This document shows, piece after piece, positions 49,802 through 59,352 of a stretch of DNA of 64,000 nt. The DNA is taken from NCBI GenBank assembly GCA_017539565.1, contig JAFYCS010000077.1:38543-102542 (forward strand), in the 5' to 3' direction. Positions within the stretch are counted from its first letter, which is position 1; every line of letters starts with the position of its first letter. The translations under genes and the position numbers were made by a program. This stretch comes from Lachnospiraceae bacterium. Lineage in GTDB: Bacteria; Bacillota; Clostridia; Lachnospirales; Lachnospiraceae. The notes below the pieces were generated by a model. It did not search any database. It saw only the letters and a list, made by a program, of their open reading frames with translations, and was not told where the DNA came from.

Positions 49802-51710
49802 TGTGCTTCTCCAGTATGGCTTCTTCTATACTCTGCGCATCGATTTTAAGTTCTTTCTTAAGAAGCGCCACATTGCCGTGCTCTACATAAGCATCGGGCA
49901 GTGCTATATGCATGAACTCCGGTCTCGTCTTATGCTCACCGCTCTCTTCATAGGCCAGGCGGAAGCGTTCTCCGAAACCTCCGTTCTTAACATTCTCCTC
50001 CATGGTTACCACCAGTTTATGGCGGTCAGCCATCTCGATCATCGTCTCATCAAGAGGTTTTACAAAGCGTGCATTTATAAGGCTGCAGCTAAGACCTTTT
50101 GCTTTGAGAGCTTCCCTTACCTCCACCGCTGTCTTTACCATGCTGCCCACAGCTATAAGACAGATATCGCTCTCATCATATATCACTTCACACCTGCCGT
50201 ACTCAATGGCCGGCCTGTGCTCTTCCAGGCCGTCATAAGCTTCCCCTCTGGGATAACGTATGGCAACCGGCGCCGACAGTTCCACCGCATAACGGAGCAT
50301 ATCTGCCAGCTCCCATTTATTCTTCGGAGCCATGACCGTAAGGGATGGTATGGTCGCCAGATAGGAAAGGTCAAAGATACCCTGGTGGGTCTCGCCGTCG
50401 CTCCCCACAAGTCCTGCCCGGTCTATAGCCATGACTACGGGAAGGTTCTGTATGCATACGTCATGAAGTATCTGATCGTAAGCTCTCTGCAGGAATGAGG
50501 AATATATCGCCACCACAGGCTTTAAGCCTCCGGCTGCCAGTCCTGCCGCAAAGGTCACCGCATGTTCCTCTGCGATACCCACATCAAAGAATCTGTCGGG
50601 ATAGAGATTGTGGAAACGCTTAAGTCCGGTACCGTCGGGCATGGCTGCAGTTATCGCCACCACCTTGTCATCCTTTTCTCCCAGCCTGCACATTACGGTC
50701 GAGAAGACATCGGTATAGTTTGCCTTTTCGCGCATCTTCTTGGGCATGCCGCTCTCGATCTCGAAGGGTTCCGCTCCGTGGAACCGTGCCGGATGCCTCT
50801 CTGCCGGAAGATACCCCTTGCCCTTCTGGGTACGCACATGTACCACTACCGCATTTTCCACACGGCTCGCGTATTCAAGCACGTGGACCATGGCATCCAC
50901 ATCATGGCCGTCAACAGGTCCCATGTATGTGATGCCCATATTCTCAAATATCATTCCGGGAACGATGAGTCTCTTTACCGTAGACTTAACCTTCTTGATG
51001 GCGCGTACGGTTCCTTCGTTACCGGACTTCATCAGCGAATTATATACGCCTTCCTTAAGGTCCAGATACTTCTCCGCAGACCTGATGGAATTAAGGTAAT
51101 TGGAAACACCGCCCACATTCTCGGAAATGGACATATTATTATCATTGAGGATTATTATGAAATTCGATTTAAGCTTGGAAGCATTATTGAGGGCCTCATA
51201 AGCCATGCCGCCCGTAAGGGATCCGTCACCGATAACGGAGATCACCTTGTAGTCACTTCCGCTTATCTCCCTGGCCTGTACCAGTCCCAGGCCTGCTGAA
51301 ATGGATGTTGAGGAATGTCCCGTATCAAAAGCGTCACAGTCACTTTCCCTGCGTTTGGGAAAACCGCTCATGCCCTTGTACTGGCGCAGGCTCTCAAAGC
51401 CCTCACGCCTTCCGGTCAGGAGTTTATGGGTATAGGACTGGTGTCCAACATCCCAGATGATCTTATCCTCCGGCAGATCAAAAGCGATATGCAGGGCCAT
51501 GGTAAGCTCCACACAGCCTAAGTTTGATCCCAGGTGTCCGCCGGTCTCACTGATATGTTTTATGAGAAAAGCCCGTATCTCTTCTGCTATCTCCGGATAA
51601 TCAGCTTTACCGAAAGCCTTGATGTCTCCAGGTTTCTGTATCTGATCCAGTAGATAGGTTCCCACTTCCTCTACGGGCCTGTATTCACTCTCCGTTTTTT
51701 TCTTAGACAT
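49794..51710 (-). CDS. dxs: 1-deoxy-D-xylulose-5-phosphate synthase
   Basis: A 638-residue thiamine-diphosphate enzyme, the first step of the MEP isoprenoid pathway. The ThDP/Mg site is VIGDGSLTGGMAYEALNNA through ILNDNNMSIS; the C-terminal transketolase half shows FDVGIAEEHAVTFAAGLA and DRAGLVGSDGETHQG. Length is normal. The stop overlaps the tlyA start; the start touches the ispA stop (TAATG), so expression is coupled with ispA. Confidence 0.95.
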   Translation of the reverse strand: MSKKKTESEYRPVEEVGTYLLDQIQKPGDIKAFGKADYPEIAEEIRAFLIKHISETGGHLGSNLGCVELTMALHIAFDLPEDKIIWDVGHQSYTHKLLTGRREGFESLRQYKGMSGFPKRRESDCDAFDTGHSSTSISAGLGLVQAREISGSDYKVISVIGDGSLTGGMAYEALNNASKLKSNFIIILNDNNMSISENVGGVSNYLNSIRSAEKYLDLKEGVYNSLMKSGNEGTVRAIKKVKSTVKRLIVPGMIFENMGITYMGPVDGHDVDAMVHVLEYASRVENAVVVHVRTQKGKGYLPAERHPARFHGAEPFEIESGMPKKMREKANYTDVFSTVMCRLGEKDDKVVAITAAMPDGTGLKRFHNLYPDRFFDVGIAEEHAVTFAAGLAAGGLKPVVAIYSSFLQRAYDQILHDVCIQNLPVVMAIDRAGLVGSDGETHQGIFDLSYLATIPSLTVMAPKNKWELADMLRYAVELSAPVAIRYPRGEAYDGLEEHRPAIEYGRCEVIYDESDICLIAVGSMVKTAVEVREALKAKGLSCSLINARFVKPLDETMIEMADRHKLVVTMEENVKNGGFGERFRLAYEESGEHKTRPEFMHIALPDAYVEHGNVALLKKELKIDAQSIEEAILEKHNG

Positions 51711-52618
51711 TATTTTCTCCTGTTGCAGAGGCTGCTTATCAGCTCCATAAGGAACTGCTTTGCACTGCCCTGCTCATCACCCGAAACCTGTATCTTTTCA
51801 ATCATGGCTACCGCCTCTGCGGAAAGCCTTTCCTGTTCCTTCTTTGCCCTTTCCATACCCAGATATGATACATAGGTCTTTTTTCCGTTACGTTCGTCGG
51901 ATCCGACAGGTTTGCCAAGCTCCTGGGTGGTACTCTCGATATCAAGGATATCATCCTGCAGCTGGAACGCTATTCCAAGATCATAGCCGGCTTTCTCGAA
52001 TACGGCTGCTGCCGCATCATCTCCCGCCAGCAGTGCCCCGCACATCAATGATGCCTGCAGCAGGGCCGCCGTCTTATTCTCGTATACAAACAGGAGCTGT
52101 TCCTCGCTGAGCTCCATGCCTTTCTTTTCAGCTTCCACATCAAGACACTGTCCGCCTACCATGCCGAAGATGCCTGCCTTATTGGCCAGCAGCGCCATGG
52201 CTTTGATATATGCTTCCTTATCTTCCGCTTCTTTGGCATGGGCCAGAACGGTCTCGTATGCATAGTTTAACAATCCGTCCCCGGCCAGAACAGCCATAGC
52301 CTGACCGTATTGTATGTGGGTGGTGGGCTTGCCTCTTCGCAGCTCGTCATTATCCATCTCCGGCAGATCGTCATGCACCAGAGAGTATGAATGTATCATC
52401 TCTATGGCTGCCATAAAAGGCTCTATGCCGCTTTTGCCGCCGCACATTTCAAAAGCCGCCTGCATCATAACCGGACGCAGCCTCTTTCCGCCGGCCATCA
52501 CGCTGTACCCCATGGCTTCCGTTACGGTATGCTGATGGAGGGTAGTACCGGGCAGATACTGCCTTACTGTTTCTTCTGCCTTTTCTGTCCTGCTTTTTAA
52601 TTCATTCTGAAAACTCAT
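51710..52618 (-). CDS. ispA: Farnesyl/geranyl diphosphate synthase
   Basis: About 302 residues. The two aspartate-rich motifs are SLVHDDLPEMDNDELRRGKP and LQDDILDIE; GGKRLRP binds the diphosphate. It condenses IPP with allylic diphosphates, following Dxs in the same pathway. The ATG at 52616-52618 (MSFQNELKSRTEK) overlaps the end of xseB by 17 bp; the longer frame upstream reads non-family sequence. Confidence 0.93.
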   Translation of the reverse strand: MSFQNELKSRTEKAEETVRQYLPGTTLHQHTVTEAMGYSVMAGGKRLRPVMMQAAFEMCGGKSGIEPFMAAIEMIHSYSLVHDDLPEMDNDELRRGKPTTHIQYGQAMAVLAGDGLLNYAYETVLAHAKEAEDKEAYIKAMALLANKAGIFGMVGGQCLDVEAEKKGMELSEEQLLFVYENKTAALLQASLMCGALLAGDDAAAAVFEKAGYDLGIAFQLQDDILDIESTTQELGKPVGSDERNGKKTYVSYLGMERAKKEQERLSAEAVAMIEKIQVSGDEQGSAKQFLMELISSLCNRRK

Positions 52619-52823
52619 CTGTCTCACCATTATCGCGCAGTAGAAGCACCTTCTTCTCCACACGGTCTATCTCGTCATTGCATTCCTTTAAAAGCTTCAT
52701 GCTCTGCTGATACAATTCAAAGGCTTCTTCCAGAGGGAGGGAATCGTCCTCCATCTTTTTTAAATTGGTCTCAAGATAATCAAAGTTTTCCTCGAGGGAA
52801 CGTTTGTCTTTTTTTTCAGACAT
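52602..52823 (-). CDS. xseB: Exodeoxyribonuclease VII small subunit
   Basis: 73 residues, mostly helical, with the family core FDYLETNLKKMEDDSLPLEE and FELYQQSMKLLKEC. It forms exonuclease VII with XseA, which ends 58 bp upstream. It overlaps ispA at its 3' end. Confidence 0.92.
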   Translation of the reverse strand: MSEKKDKRSLEENFDYLETNLKKMEDDSLPLEEAFELYQQSMKLLKECNDEIDRVEKKVLLLRDNGETDEFSE

Positions 52824-52852
52824 TTTACTTTTTTACCTCCTGTAGTTCTATC

Positions 52853-52880
52853 AGGATTCTTCGCTTCGCTCAGAATGACA
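52853..52880. repeat. REP-like dispersed palindrome, copy 2
   Basis: AGGATTCT-TCGC-TTC-GCTC-AGAATGAC in the gap between xseA and xseB, abutting the xseA stop codon. It shares the arm-TC-arm architecture and the AG(A/G)ATGAC end with 6075-6100. Confidence 0.7.
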
Positions 52881-52881
52881 T

Positions 52882-54228
52882 TCAGGATGTCCCGTTTTCC
52901 CTGATATTTTCTATCCTGGCATCGGCACTTCCGTCCTTAAAACGCAGCCTGACCGCATCACCGGCTTTCAGCTTTGAGACAGCAGTAAGCGGCCTGCCGT
53001 TTTCACCGGTGGCATAAACATAACCGCCGCCCAGCCGGTCCAGGGGTGAACGTGCCTTGTATCTTTCTATCAGAAGAGCCAGCCTGTGCTTATCCCTCTG
53101 AAGATATCTGTCAAAGCTGCCGTCCATTTTAAGGCGCAGTGTCTGTGCCTTCTGCTTCCTGTCGGCTATAAGGCTTTCCGGTGACAGGTGCTTTATGCCA
53201 AGCTCTGCCTGTGCTGCCCTGCTCTTAAGTGCCGCTATCTTTTTATCTGTCAATGCATAAAGCTTCTCTTCTATTGCCTGAAGCCTCTGTCTTTTATCGT
53301 TGAGCATCATCTCCGGAGACAGTCGCTTAAGGTTCTCGGATAGCTTCTCCGCATGCAGCCTCCGTGCCTTTAACAGGCTCTTAAAGCTGTAATTGAGCCT
53401 CTTTTCACAGTCATCGATATATCCCAGTATGTCGCTGATCTGTTTTACAGCCAGTTCTGCCGCAGCAGAAGGCGTGGGGGCTCTTAGATCCGCCGCAAAA
53501 TCTGCTATGGTGGTATCGGTCTCGTGTCCCACTGCCGATATTATCGGAGTCGTACAGTCAAATATTGCCTGTGCAACGATCTCCTCATTAAAGGCCCACA
53601 GGTCCTCCATGGAGCCGCCGCCCCTGCCTACTATTATCACGTCCACGCCGGCCGCATCCATTGCTTTTATGCCCCTGACTATACTGTCAGGCGCCTGCTT
53701 TCCCTGCACTATAGCGGGGTAGAGTATCAGCTGTACATAAGGATTGCGTCTTCTGGATATCTGTATTATATCCCTCACGGCTGCCCCTGTAGGAGCCGTA
53801 ACGATCCCAACTCTCTTCGCCAGATAGGGGATACTCTGCTTGTACTCCTCCGCAAACAGTCCCTTTTCCTCCAGTTCCTCCTTAAGCTTAAGGAACTTTG
53901 CATAAAGGTCTCCCTGTCCTTCCTTCTCCATGGAAGTAACGTAATACTGGTACTTTCCGCCTTCTTTATATACGCTCACAGATCCCTGCCCGATCACGGA
54001 CATGCCGTCTTCGAGCTTAAACTTAAGCCCTGCAGCCTTGTCCCTGAAGCATACACAGGGTATCAGTGATTTATCATCTTTTAGGGTGAAATAAATGGTT
54101 CCGTCTTTCCAATACTTGGCGTCGCGCACTTCGCCCTTTATCGAAACATCACGCAGATAAAAATCCTGGGAGAACATACCCCAGATATAAGAATTGATCT
54201 GCGACACGGAATAGATCTTTTTATTCAT
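52882..54228 (-). CDS. xseA: Exodeoxyribonuclease VII large subunit
   Basis: 448 residues. The N-terminal OB fold contains VSQINSYIWGMF, SIKGEVRDAKYW and VCFRDKAAGLKF. The catalytic domain contains GIVTAPTGAAVRDIIQISRR, VGRGGGSMEDLWAFN and AVGHETDTTIADFAAD, then a coiled coil. It degrades single-stranded DNA with XseB. It starts 3 bp after the nusB stop. Confidence 0.95.
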   Translation of the reverse strand: MNKKIYSVSQINSYIWGMFSQDFYLRDVSIKGEVRDAKYWKDGTIYFTLKDDKSLIPCVCFRDKAAGLKFKLEDGMSVIGQGSVSVYKEGGKYQYYVTSMEKEGQGDLYAKFLKLKEELEEKGLFAEEYKQSIPYLAKRVGIVTAPTGAAVRDIIQISRRRNPYVQLILYPAIVQGKQAPDSIVRGIKAMDAAGVDVIIVGRGGGSMEDLWAFNEEIVAQAIFDCTTPIISAVGHETDTTIADFAADLRAPTPSAAAELAVKQISDILGYIDDCEKRLNYSFKSLLKARRLHAEKLSENLKRLSPEMMLNDKRQRLQAIEEKLYALTDKKIAALKSRAAQAELGIKHLSPESLIADRKQKAQTLRLKMDGSFDRYLQRDKHRLALLIERYKARSPLDRLGGGYVYATGENGRPLTAVSKLKAGDAVRLRFKDGSADARIENIRENGTS

Positions 54229-54231
54229 TAT

Positions 54232-54705
54232 TTACCCCAACGCAAACTTGGCAAGAACTCCGTTTACGAATTCACCGGATTTTTCCTGACCGTATTTCTT
54301 GGCCAGCTCAACCGCTTCATTGATGGCCACTGCGTCGGATATACTGTCATCATATCGCATCTCATACAGAGCCAGACGCAGAAGCGCCAGCTCGGTCTTT
54401 CCGATACGCCCCGTATTCCAGCCCTGAATTTTTTCATCCAGCAGCTTATCAAGCTCCGGTATATGCTCTACTATTGCAAGGGTCTTTTCCCTGATCTGCT
54501 CACGGCCTTCGGTAAGGTATGCCGGAATGCTTATCTCATCTGCGGAACCGCCCTCTTCTTCGATACGGAGAGCCTCCTCCTCCAGATATTCCTCTTCCTC
54601 ATCTTCAAAGAAGCGGTCTATCTGCTCGTTCATTCCGTCCTTGTCATAATAATCAGCCGAAAAGAGCAGCATGAATACTCTTTCGCGATTTATACGCCTG
54701 CTCAT
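54232..54705 (-). CDS. nusB: Transcription antitermination factor NusB
   Basis: A 157-residue helical protein with the usual opening RRINRERVFMLLFSADYY and the C-terminal block LALLRLALYEMRYD, AINEAVELAKKYGQEKSG, FVNGVLAK. It binds boxA with NusE for rRNA antitermination. An acidic insertion (DEEEEYLEEEALRIEEEGG) lengthens it slightly relative to typical NusB. It follows the Asp23 gene by 3 bp. Confidence 0.94.
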   Translation of the reverse strand: MSRRINRERVFMLLFSADYYDKDGMNEQIDRFFEDEEEEYLEEEALRIEEEGGSADEISIPAYLTEGREQIREKTLAIVEHIPELDKLLDEKIQGWNTGRIGKTELALLRLALYEMRYDDSISDAVAINEAVELAKKYGQEKSGEFVNGVLAKFALG

Positions 54706-54708
54706 CTT

Positions 54709-55089
54709 TTATTTCCCTTTGGGCATATTTACGGAAGCGATGCGGATGTTCACATCTTCCACCGTAAGCCCCGTCATATTTTCTACGGAATTCTTAACCT
54801 TCTCCTGAACCTTTTTGCAGGTCTCGGGGATGTTATAACCGTATTCAAGCACTATTGAGAGATTGACAGTCACTACATTATCAAGCAATGCCACTCTCAC
54901 ACCCTTAGTCAGCTTCTTCATGGCCACCTTGCTCATGAGCTCGTTGGTGATATTGCCCGTCATGGCGCTTACACCATCAACTTCGGATGAAGCCAGGGCT
55001 GCTATCATTGCGACCACGTCATCAGCTATCTGTACGCAGCCGATATTCTCGTTATCGACCTTAAGTGTGATGTTGTTATTATTATCCAT
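54709..55089 (-). CDS. Asp23/Gls24 family envelope stress protein
   Basis: About 126 residues. The Asp23 core is visible: CVQIADDVVAMIAALASSEV, DGVSAM and VRVALLDNVVTVNLSIVLEY, with the late VNIRIASVNMPK. Family members sit at the membrane and are tied to envelope homeostasis. AAGGAG 6 nt upstream selects the ATG at 55087-55089 (MDNNNNITL); the longer frame has no ribosome site. Confidence 0.9.
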   Translation of the reverse strand: MDNNNNITLKVDNENIGCVQIADDVVAMIAALASSEVDGVSAMTGNITNELMSKVAMKKLTKGVRVALLDNVVTVNLSIVLEYGYNIPETCKKVQEKVKNSVENMTGLTVEDVNIRIASVNMPKGK

Positions 55090-55173
55090 CTCTTTCTCCT
55101 TAAGCTTAAGGGCATTTGCAGCCCTCTGAATATCACTGACGCCTATCTTACCACAAAGACTTCCGTTTTTCAA

Positions 55174-56493
55174 TTAAAACCAGAAAGTCAGCACATTAAG
55201 CTCATTATCCGTAGTATAGTCCACGGCATTCACTCCGGCAGGCAGCAGGCTGAAGATCCCGCGCTCCTCCAGAAGCTTTACCACGCATTCCCTGTATATT
55301 GGATCATCATCACATTTAAACGAAACACAACGGCTTCCGGAGGTACGCGCCTCATCGAAGAGCCTTCTTATCGCATCCTCATCATATTCCCCAAAGCAGC
55401 GGCCTTCACGTACATAATAATTATCCTCGGTAGCCACGCAGCGGGGCATAGCCACCACGTTGTCGGCCACATGGGAACGTCCTATCTCATCACTGGTGAC
55501 ATTCAGGTAATTATAATTGATCTCGCCCTGGCTGCTGACATCCATACCGGCTGCCGACAGATATCCGGAGTCGCCCCATGTGGGATCCACATAATAATAT
55601 CCGCCGTCGAGATTGACCAGGTTCCAGGCATGGCCTTCCCCGCCCCTGACCTTTCCGATGACCATGGTGCAGGGTATGTCAACGTAATTGAGCACATACT
55701 GCAGGGCCTTTGCATAACCCTGGCATACGGATTTTCCTCCTATCATCACGGACAGGATGTTCTGATTATCATCGGAACCCAGGACATAATCGGTATGGGT
55801 TATCACATACTGATATGCATACTTGACCTTTTCATAATCATCCGCGCCTGCGGGCATGCCCCAAACGCACTTGTCTACCCAGGAGTCAACTTTGCTCTGG
55901 AGTTTATTACATTCATCCTGGGAATAGGAATACTTGCCGCTGAAGGTAAGGACATTGGTCCTTCCGTTCCTTGAATAACAGCCGTAAGAATAACCTTCTA
56001 TCCAGAACAGCTCGGGATGGTCCTGGAACACGCACATGAACGCGGTCTGAAGATCATCACTGTTAGTGGTAGATACCAGTATATCCTTTGCATGAGCTTT
56101 GACGATCAGAAATATCTCTGCATAAAGGGTATGAAGGTCATCATCCATCATGTCATACATATAACGTCCGGTCTGTTCCTTCATGCAGCGCTTGACCGCG
56201 TCTTTTGTGATACCGGCTGCCTTCTTTGCCGCCAGTAGCTCATCTACCGTTGCTTCATGGTTACCGCTCTTATCCTCGGTAATGATGGGAGCCTCAAAAC
56301 CTGTCGCAGGCGTAAGGGTAACAACCTTGCCCCTGTTACCGGCCGCATTGGAAGTATCTCCGCCTTCCCCGCTGCCGTCCGAGGTAAGGATCCCCACATT
56401 GGGCAGATCGACCTTATCCTTCTTACCGCAGGCGGCCAGAAGGCTCATGATCAGACAGATGGATATTAACTTTTTTCTTTTTCCCCTCATCAA
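55174..56493 (-). CDS. Transglutaminase-like lipoprotein
   Basis: 439 residues. A short lipoprotein signal ends SLLAAC (about Cys22). The transglutaminase-like core has the catalytic Cys in GGKSVCQGYAKALQYVLN, His in VRGGEGHAWNLVNLDGGY and Asp in YYVDPTWGDSG. It is extracellular and membrane-bound, likely a protease-like or peptide-crosslinking enzyme on the envelope; the substrate is unknown. It has a weak ribosome site and starts 8 bp after prfC, so translation may be coupled. Confidence 0.85.
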   Translation of the reverse strand: MMRGKRKKLISICLIMSLLAACGKKDKVDLPNVGILTSDGSGEGGDTSNAAGNRGKVVTLTPATGFEAPIITEDKSGNHEATVDELLAAKKAAGITKDAVKRCMKEQTGRYMYDMMDDDLHTLYAEIFLIVKAHAKDILVSTTNSDDLQTAFMCVFQDHPELFWIEGYSYGCYSRNGRTNVLTFSGKYSYSQDECNKLQSKVDSWVDKCVWGMPAGADDYEKVKYAYQYVITHTDYVLGSDDNQNILSVMIGGKSVCQGYAKALQYVLNYVDIPCTMVIGKVRGGEGHAWNLVNLDGGYYYVDPTWGDSGYLSAAGMDVSSQGEINYNYLNVTSDEIGRSHVADNVVAMPRCVATEDNYYVREGRCFGEYDEDAIRRLFDEARTSGSRCVSFKCDDDPIYRECVVKLLEERGIFSLLPAGVNAVDYTTDNELNVLTFWF

Positions 56494-56501
56494 AAAGTTT
56501 T

Positions 56502-58097
56502 TTACCAGTCTTTTCCGAATTCGCTCAGCTTCAGTCCCGGATTTCTCTCCTCCGTCATGCCCACACTCCAGGCATTGACAAACAGCAGAAGCGGATTCCC
56601 CTTCAGATCCTGTACTTTCTTCATATCGGATGTACCCGAAAGCTTCGCTACATCCACTTCGTTCTTATTGACTATCCAGCGTATATGTTCGTAAGGCAGG
56701 GGATCTAAGCGTATCTCTACGTTATACTCATTTTCCAGCCTGTACTTTAGCACATCAAACTGCAGCACACCGACAACGCCCACGATTATCTCTTCCATAC
56801 CGGAGGCTATCTCCTGGAATATCTGTATTGCACCTTCCTGTGCTATCTGCTCCACACCCTTTACGAACTGCTTACGCTTCATGGTATCCACCTGCCGCAC
56901 CCTTGCAAAATGTTCCGGTGCAAATGTGGGGATGCCTTCATAACATACATCCATCTTCGGATCGCAGAGTGTGTCGCCTATGGAGAAGTTACCCGGATCA
57001 AATACACCGATGATATCTCCTCCGTATGCCTCACTCAGTATCTTTCTCTCATCTGCCATTATCTGCTGGGGCTGCTGAAGGCGCATTGTCCTTCCGCTCT
57101 GCACATGCTTTACGTTCATCGTCGCATCGAACTTGCCCGAGCATACACGCATGAATGCGATCCTGTCCCTGTGAGCCTTATTCATATTGGCCTGTATCTT
57201 GAACACAAAGCCGGAGAACGCTTCCTGATCCGGCACTATGGTCTTGCCGCCGGAAATACGTCCGCTGGGTGCCATTGCCATATGCAGATACGAGCGCAGG
57301 AAATACTCCACACCAAAGTTGGTGAGTGCCGATCCGAAGAACACAGGGGTCAGCTTACCTGCACGCACCTGATCCAGATCAAACTCCGCTCCGGCTGAGA
57401 GCAGTTCCAGCTCTTCTTCAAGTTTATCTGCTGCCTCATCCCCCACATACTCACGTATCTGTGACATATCCTTCATCTCAAGGGTACGGCCTTCTTTGGT
57501 ACCTTTTTCCGTATCTTCAAAAGCAAGGAGTTCCTTATTCTTCAGATCGTACACGCCCTTGAAATTCTTTCCCGATCCTATGGGCCAGTTAACGGGGCAG
57601 GTATCGATACCCAGCTCCTTCTCAACATTATCCATCAGATCAAAGGAATCCAGCGCATCGCGGTCCAGCTTGTTAATAAAGGTAAAGATCGGTATGCCGC
57701 GCATCGCACAGACCTTAAAGAGCTTCCTGGTCTGGGGTTCAACGCCCTTGGACGCATCTATTACCATGACAGCGGAATCCGCAGCCATCAGGGTACGGTA
57801 TGTATCCTCCGAGAAATCCTGATGTCCCGGAGTATCCAGGATGTTTATGCAATATCCGTCATATTCAAACTGTAAAACAGAAGATGTTACGGAAATACCA
57901 CGTTCCTTCTCTATCTCCATCCAGTCAGACACCGCATGTCTGGCGGTAGCCTTTCCCTTTACCGAACCTGCCAGGTTTATAGCTCCGCCATAGAGCAGCA
58001 GCTTTTCCGTCAGGGTAGTCTTACCTGCATCCGGGTGGGATATTATCGCGAACGTCCTGCGCCTGTCGATCTCTTCTTTTAATGTTGCCACTTCCAA
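56502..58097 (-). CDS. prfC: Peptide chain release factor 3
   Basis: A 531-residue translational GTPase. The G1 motif is ISHPDAGKTTLTEKLLL, G2 ERGISVTSSV, G3 LDTPGHQDFSEDT and G4 FINKLDRDA; the RF3 C-domain includes GVVGVLQFDVLKYRLENEYN. It recycles RF1/RF2 after termination. The start is TTG (58095-58097), 5 nt from AAGGAG. Its promoter overlaps the deoB 3' end. Confidence 0.95.
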   Translation of the reverse strand: MEVATLKEEIDRRRTFAIISHPDAGKTTLTEKLLLYGGAINLAGSVKGKATARHAVSDWMEIEKERGISVTSSVLQFEYDGYCINILDTPGHQDFSEDTYRTLMAADSAVMVIDASKGVEPQTRKLFKVCAMRGIPIFTFINKLDRDALDSFDLMDNVEKELGIDTCPVNWPIGSGKNFKGVYDLKNKELLAFEDTEKGTKEGRTLEMKDMSQIREYVGDEAADKLEEELELLSAGAEFDLDQVRAGKLTPVFFGSALTNFGVEYFLRSYLHMAMAPSGRISGGKTIVPDQEAFSGFVFKIQANMNKAHRDRIAFMRVCSGKFDATMNVKHVQSGRTMRLQQPQQIMADERKILSEAYGGDIIGVFDPGNFSIGDTLCDPKMDVCYEGIPTFAPEHFARVRQVDTMKRKQFVKGVEQIAQEGAIQIFQEIASGMEEIIVGVVGVLQFDVLKYRLENEYNVEIRLDPLPYEHIRWIVNKNEVDVAKLSGTSDMKKVQDLKGNPLLLFVNAWSVGMTEERNPGLKLSEFGKDW

Positions 58098-58143
58098 AAA
58101 ATCTCCTTACTTTTTCATAATTCCTCAATATATATGCCCGAAT

Positions 58144-58172
58144 ATGATACCATATACATTATATAGATGCAA
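58144..58172 (-). promoter_or_regulatory. SigA-type promoter of prfC and the downstream cluster
   Basis: -35 TTGCAT (58167-58172, inside the end of deoB), a 17-bp spacer and -10 TATCAT (58144-58149). It points to the prfC TTG with a leader of about 40 nt. Confidence 0.6.
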
Positions 58173-59328
58173 GCGAAGTACCCGCGATCTTCTGTTCCAC
58201 ACCCAGGTATTCAAGCACTGTAGCTCCGAGGTCTGCAAAGCTTTTACGCACACCGTAATTCCCGGGTTTTATGAACTCCGGCGCCCCGCAGGCCACAAAG
58301 GGCACATACTCCCTGGTGTGATCGGTGGTCTTGGTATAACCGGGATCGCAGCCGTGATCCGCCGTAACTATCAGCAGGTCATCCGCTCTCATCTTGCCCA
58401 GCATCTCACCAAGCTTCTTATCAAAATAGGAAAGCGCATCACCGTAGCCCTGGATATCCCGGCGGTGACCGTAGATCATATCCGTATCCACCAGGTTGGT
58501 GAAACACAGGCCGTGGAAGTCCTTATCCATGTATTCAAGCGTACGCTCTATACCTTCGGCATTATTCTGGGTATAAACATACTCGGTTATGCCCACGCCG
58601 GCAAAGATATCCCTGATCTTTCCCACACCTATTACATCCATCCCCGCTTCCTTTATCTGATCCAGCATGGTGATGCCTGTGGGCTCCAGGGAGAAATCAT
58701 GGCGTCTGGGGGTACGTGTATAATTACCGTTTCCCTCTCCTATAAAAGGCCTGGCTATGACCCTGCCCACCGCATATTCATCCTTAAGTATACGTCTTGC
58801 TATACGGCAGTATTCATAGAGCTGCTCACAGCTCACTACATCCTCATGGGCTGCGATCTGGAATACGGAATCCGCAGATGTATATACTATCAGCTTGCCT
58901 GTCTTAACATGCTCATCTCCGTATTCATTTATTACGGCAGTACCGGAATAGGGCTTGTTCACCAGCCAGCCCCTGCCTGTCTGACGCTCGAATTCATCCA
59001 TCACTTCCTTAGGAAAGCCGTCAGGAAAAGTAGGCATGGGGTTCTTTGATATTATACCTGCCATCTCCCAATGACCGGTAGTGGTGTCCTTGCCGTTGGA
59101 TGCCTCTGCCATCGAAGCATAAGCCCCTTCGGGAGAATCCACGCCTTCACACCAGTCTATCCCGTCAATATTAAACAGCCCCAGCTTCTTCATATTGGGC
59201 ATGGCAAAACCTTCAGCCCGGGCTGCACTCTTTAAAGTATTGCTGCCCGCATCACCGAAGGCTGCCGCGTCCGGCATCTCTCCTATACCGCAGCTGTCCA
59301 GCACGATAACAAATACACGTTTCATCAT
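58159..59328 (-). CDS. deoB: Phosphopentomutase
   Basis: A 389-residue alkaline-phosphatase-superfamily enzyme. The metal site includes VIVLDSCGIGEMPDAAAFGD, TGHWEMAG (with the phosphoacceptor region GKDTTTGHWE), VTADHGCDPG and TDHTREYVP. It interconverts ribose-1-phosphate and ribose-5-phosphate (and the deoxy forms). GGAGG lies before the start. It is separated by 24 bp from the pmbA stop. Confidence 0.94.
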   Translation of the reverse strand: MMKRVFVIVLDSCGIGEMPDAAAFGDAGSNTLKSAARAEGFAMPNMKKLGLFNIDGIDWCEGVDSPEGAYASMAEASNGKDTTTGHWEMAGIISKNPMPTFPDGFPKEVMDEFERQTGRGWLVNKPYSGTAVINEYGDEHVKTGKLIVYTSADSVFQIAAHEDVVSCEQLYEYCRIARRILKDEYAVGRVIARPFIGEGNGNYTRTPRRHDFSLEPTGITMLDQIKEAGMDVIGVGKIRDIFAGVGITEYVYTQNNAEGIERTLEYMDKDFHGLCFTNLVDTDMIYGHRRDIQGYGDALSYFDKKLGEMLGKMRADDLLIVTADHGCDPGYTKTTDHTREYVPFVACGAPEFIKPGNYGVRKSFADLGATVLEYLGVEQKIAGTSLASI

Positions 59329-59352
59329 CCAAGCCCTCCTTCGTATGTCTTA

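Noticed and set aside
58144..59049. A 301-residue plus-strand frame
   Set aside because: Complete overlap with deoB, whose family motifs are intact; no ribosome site.
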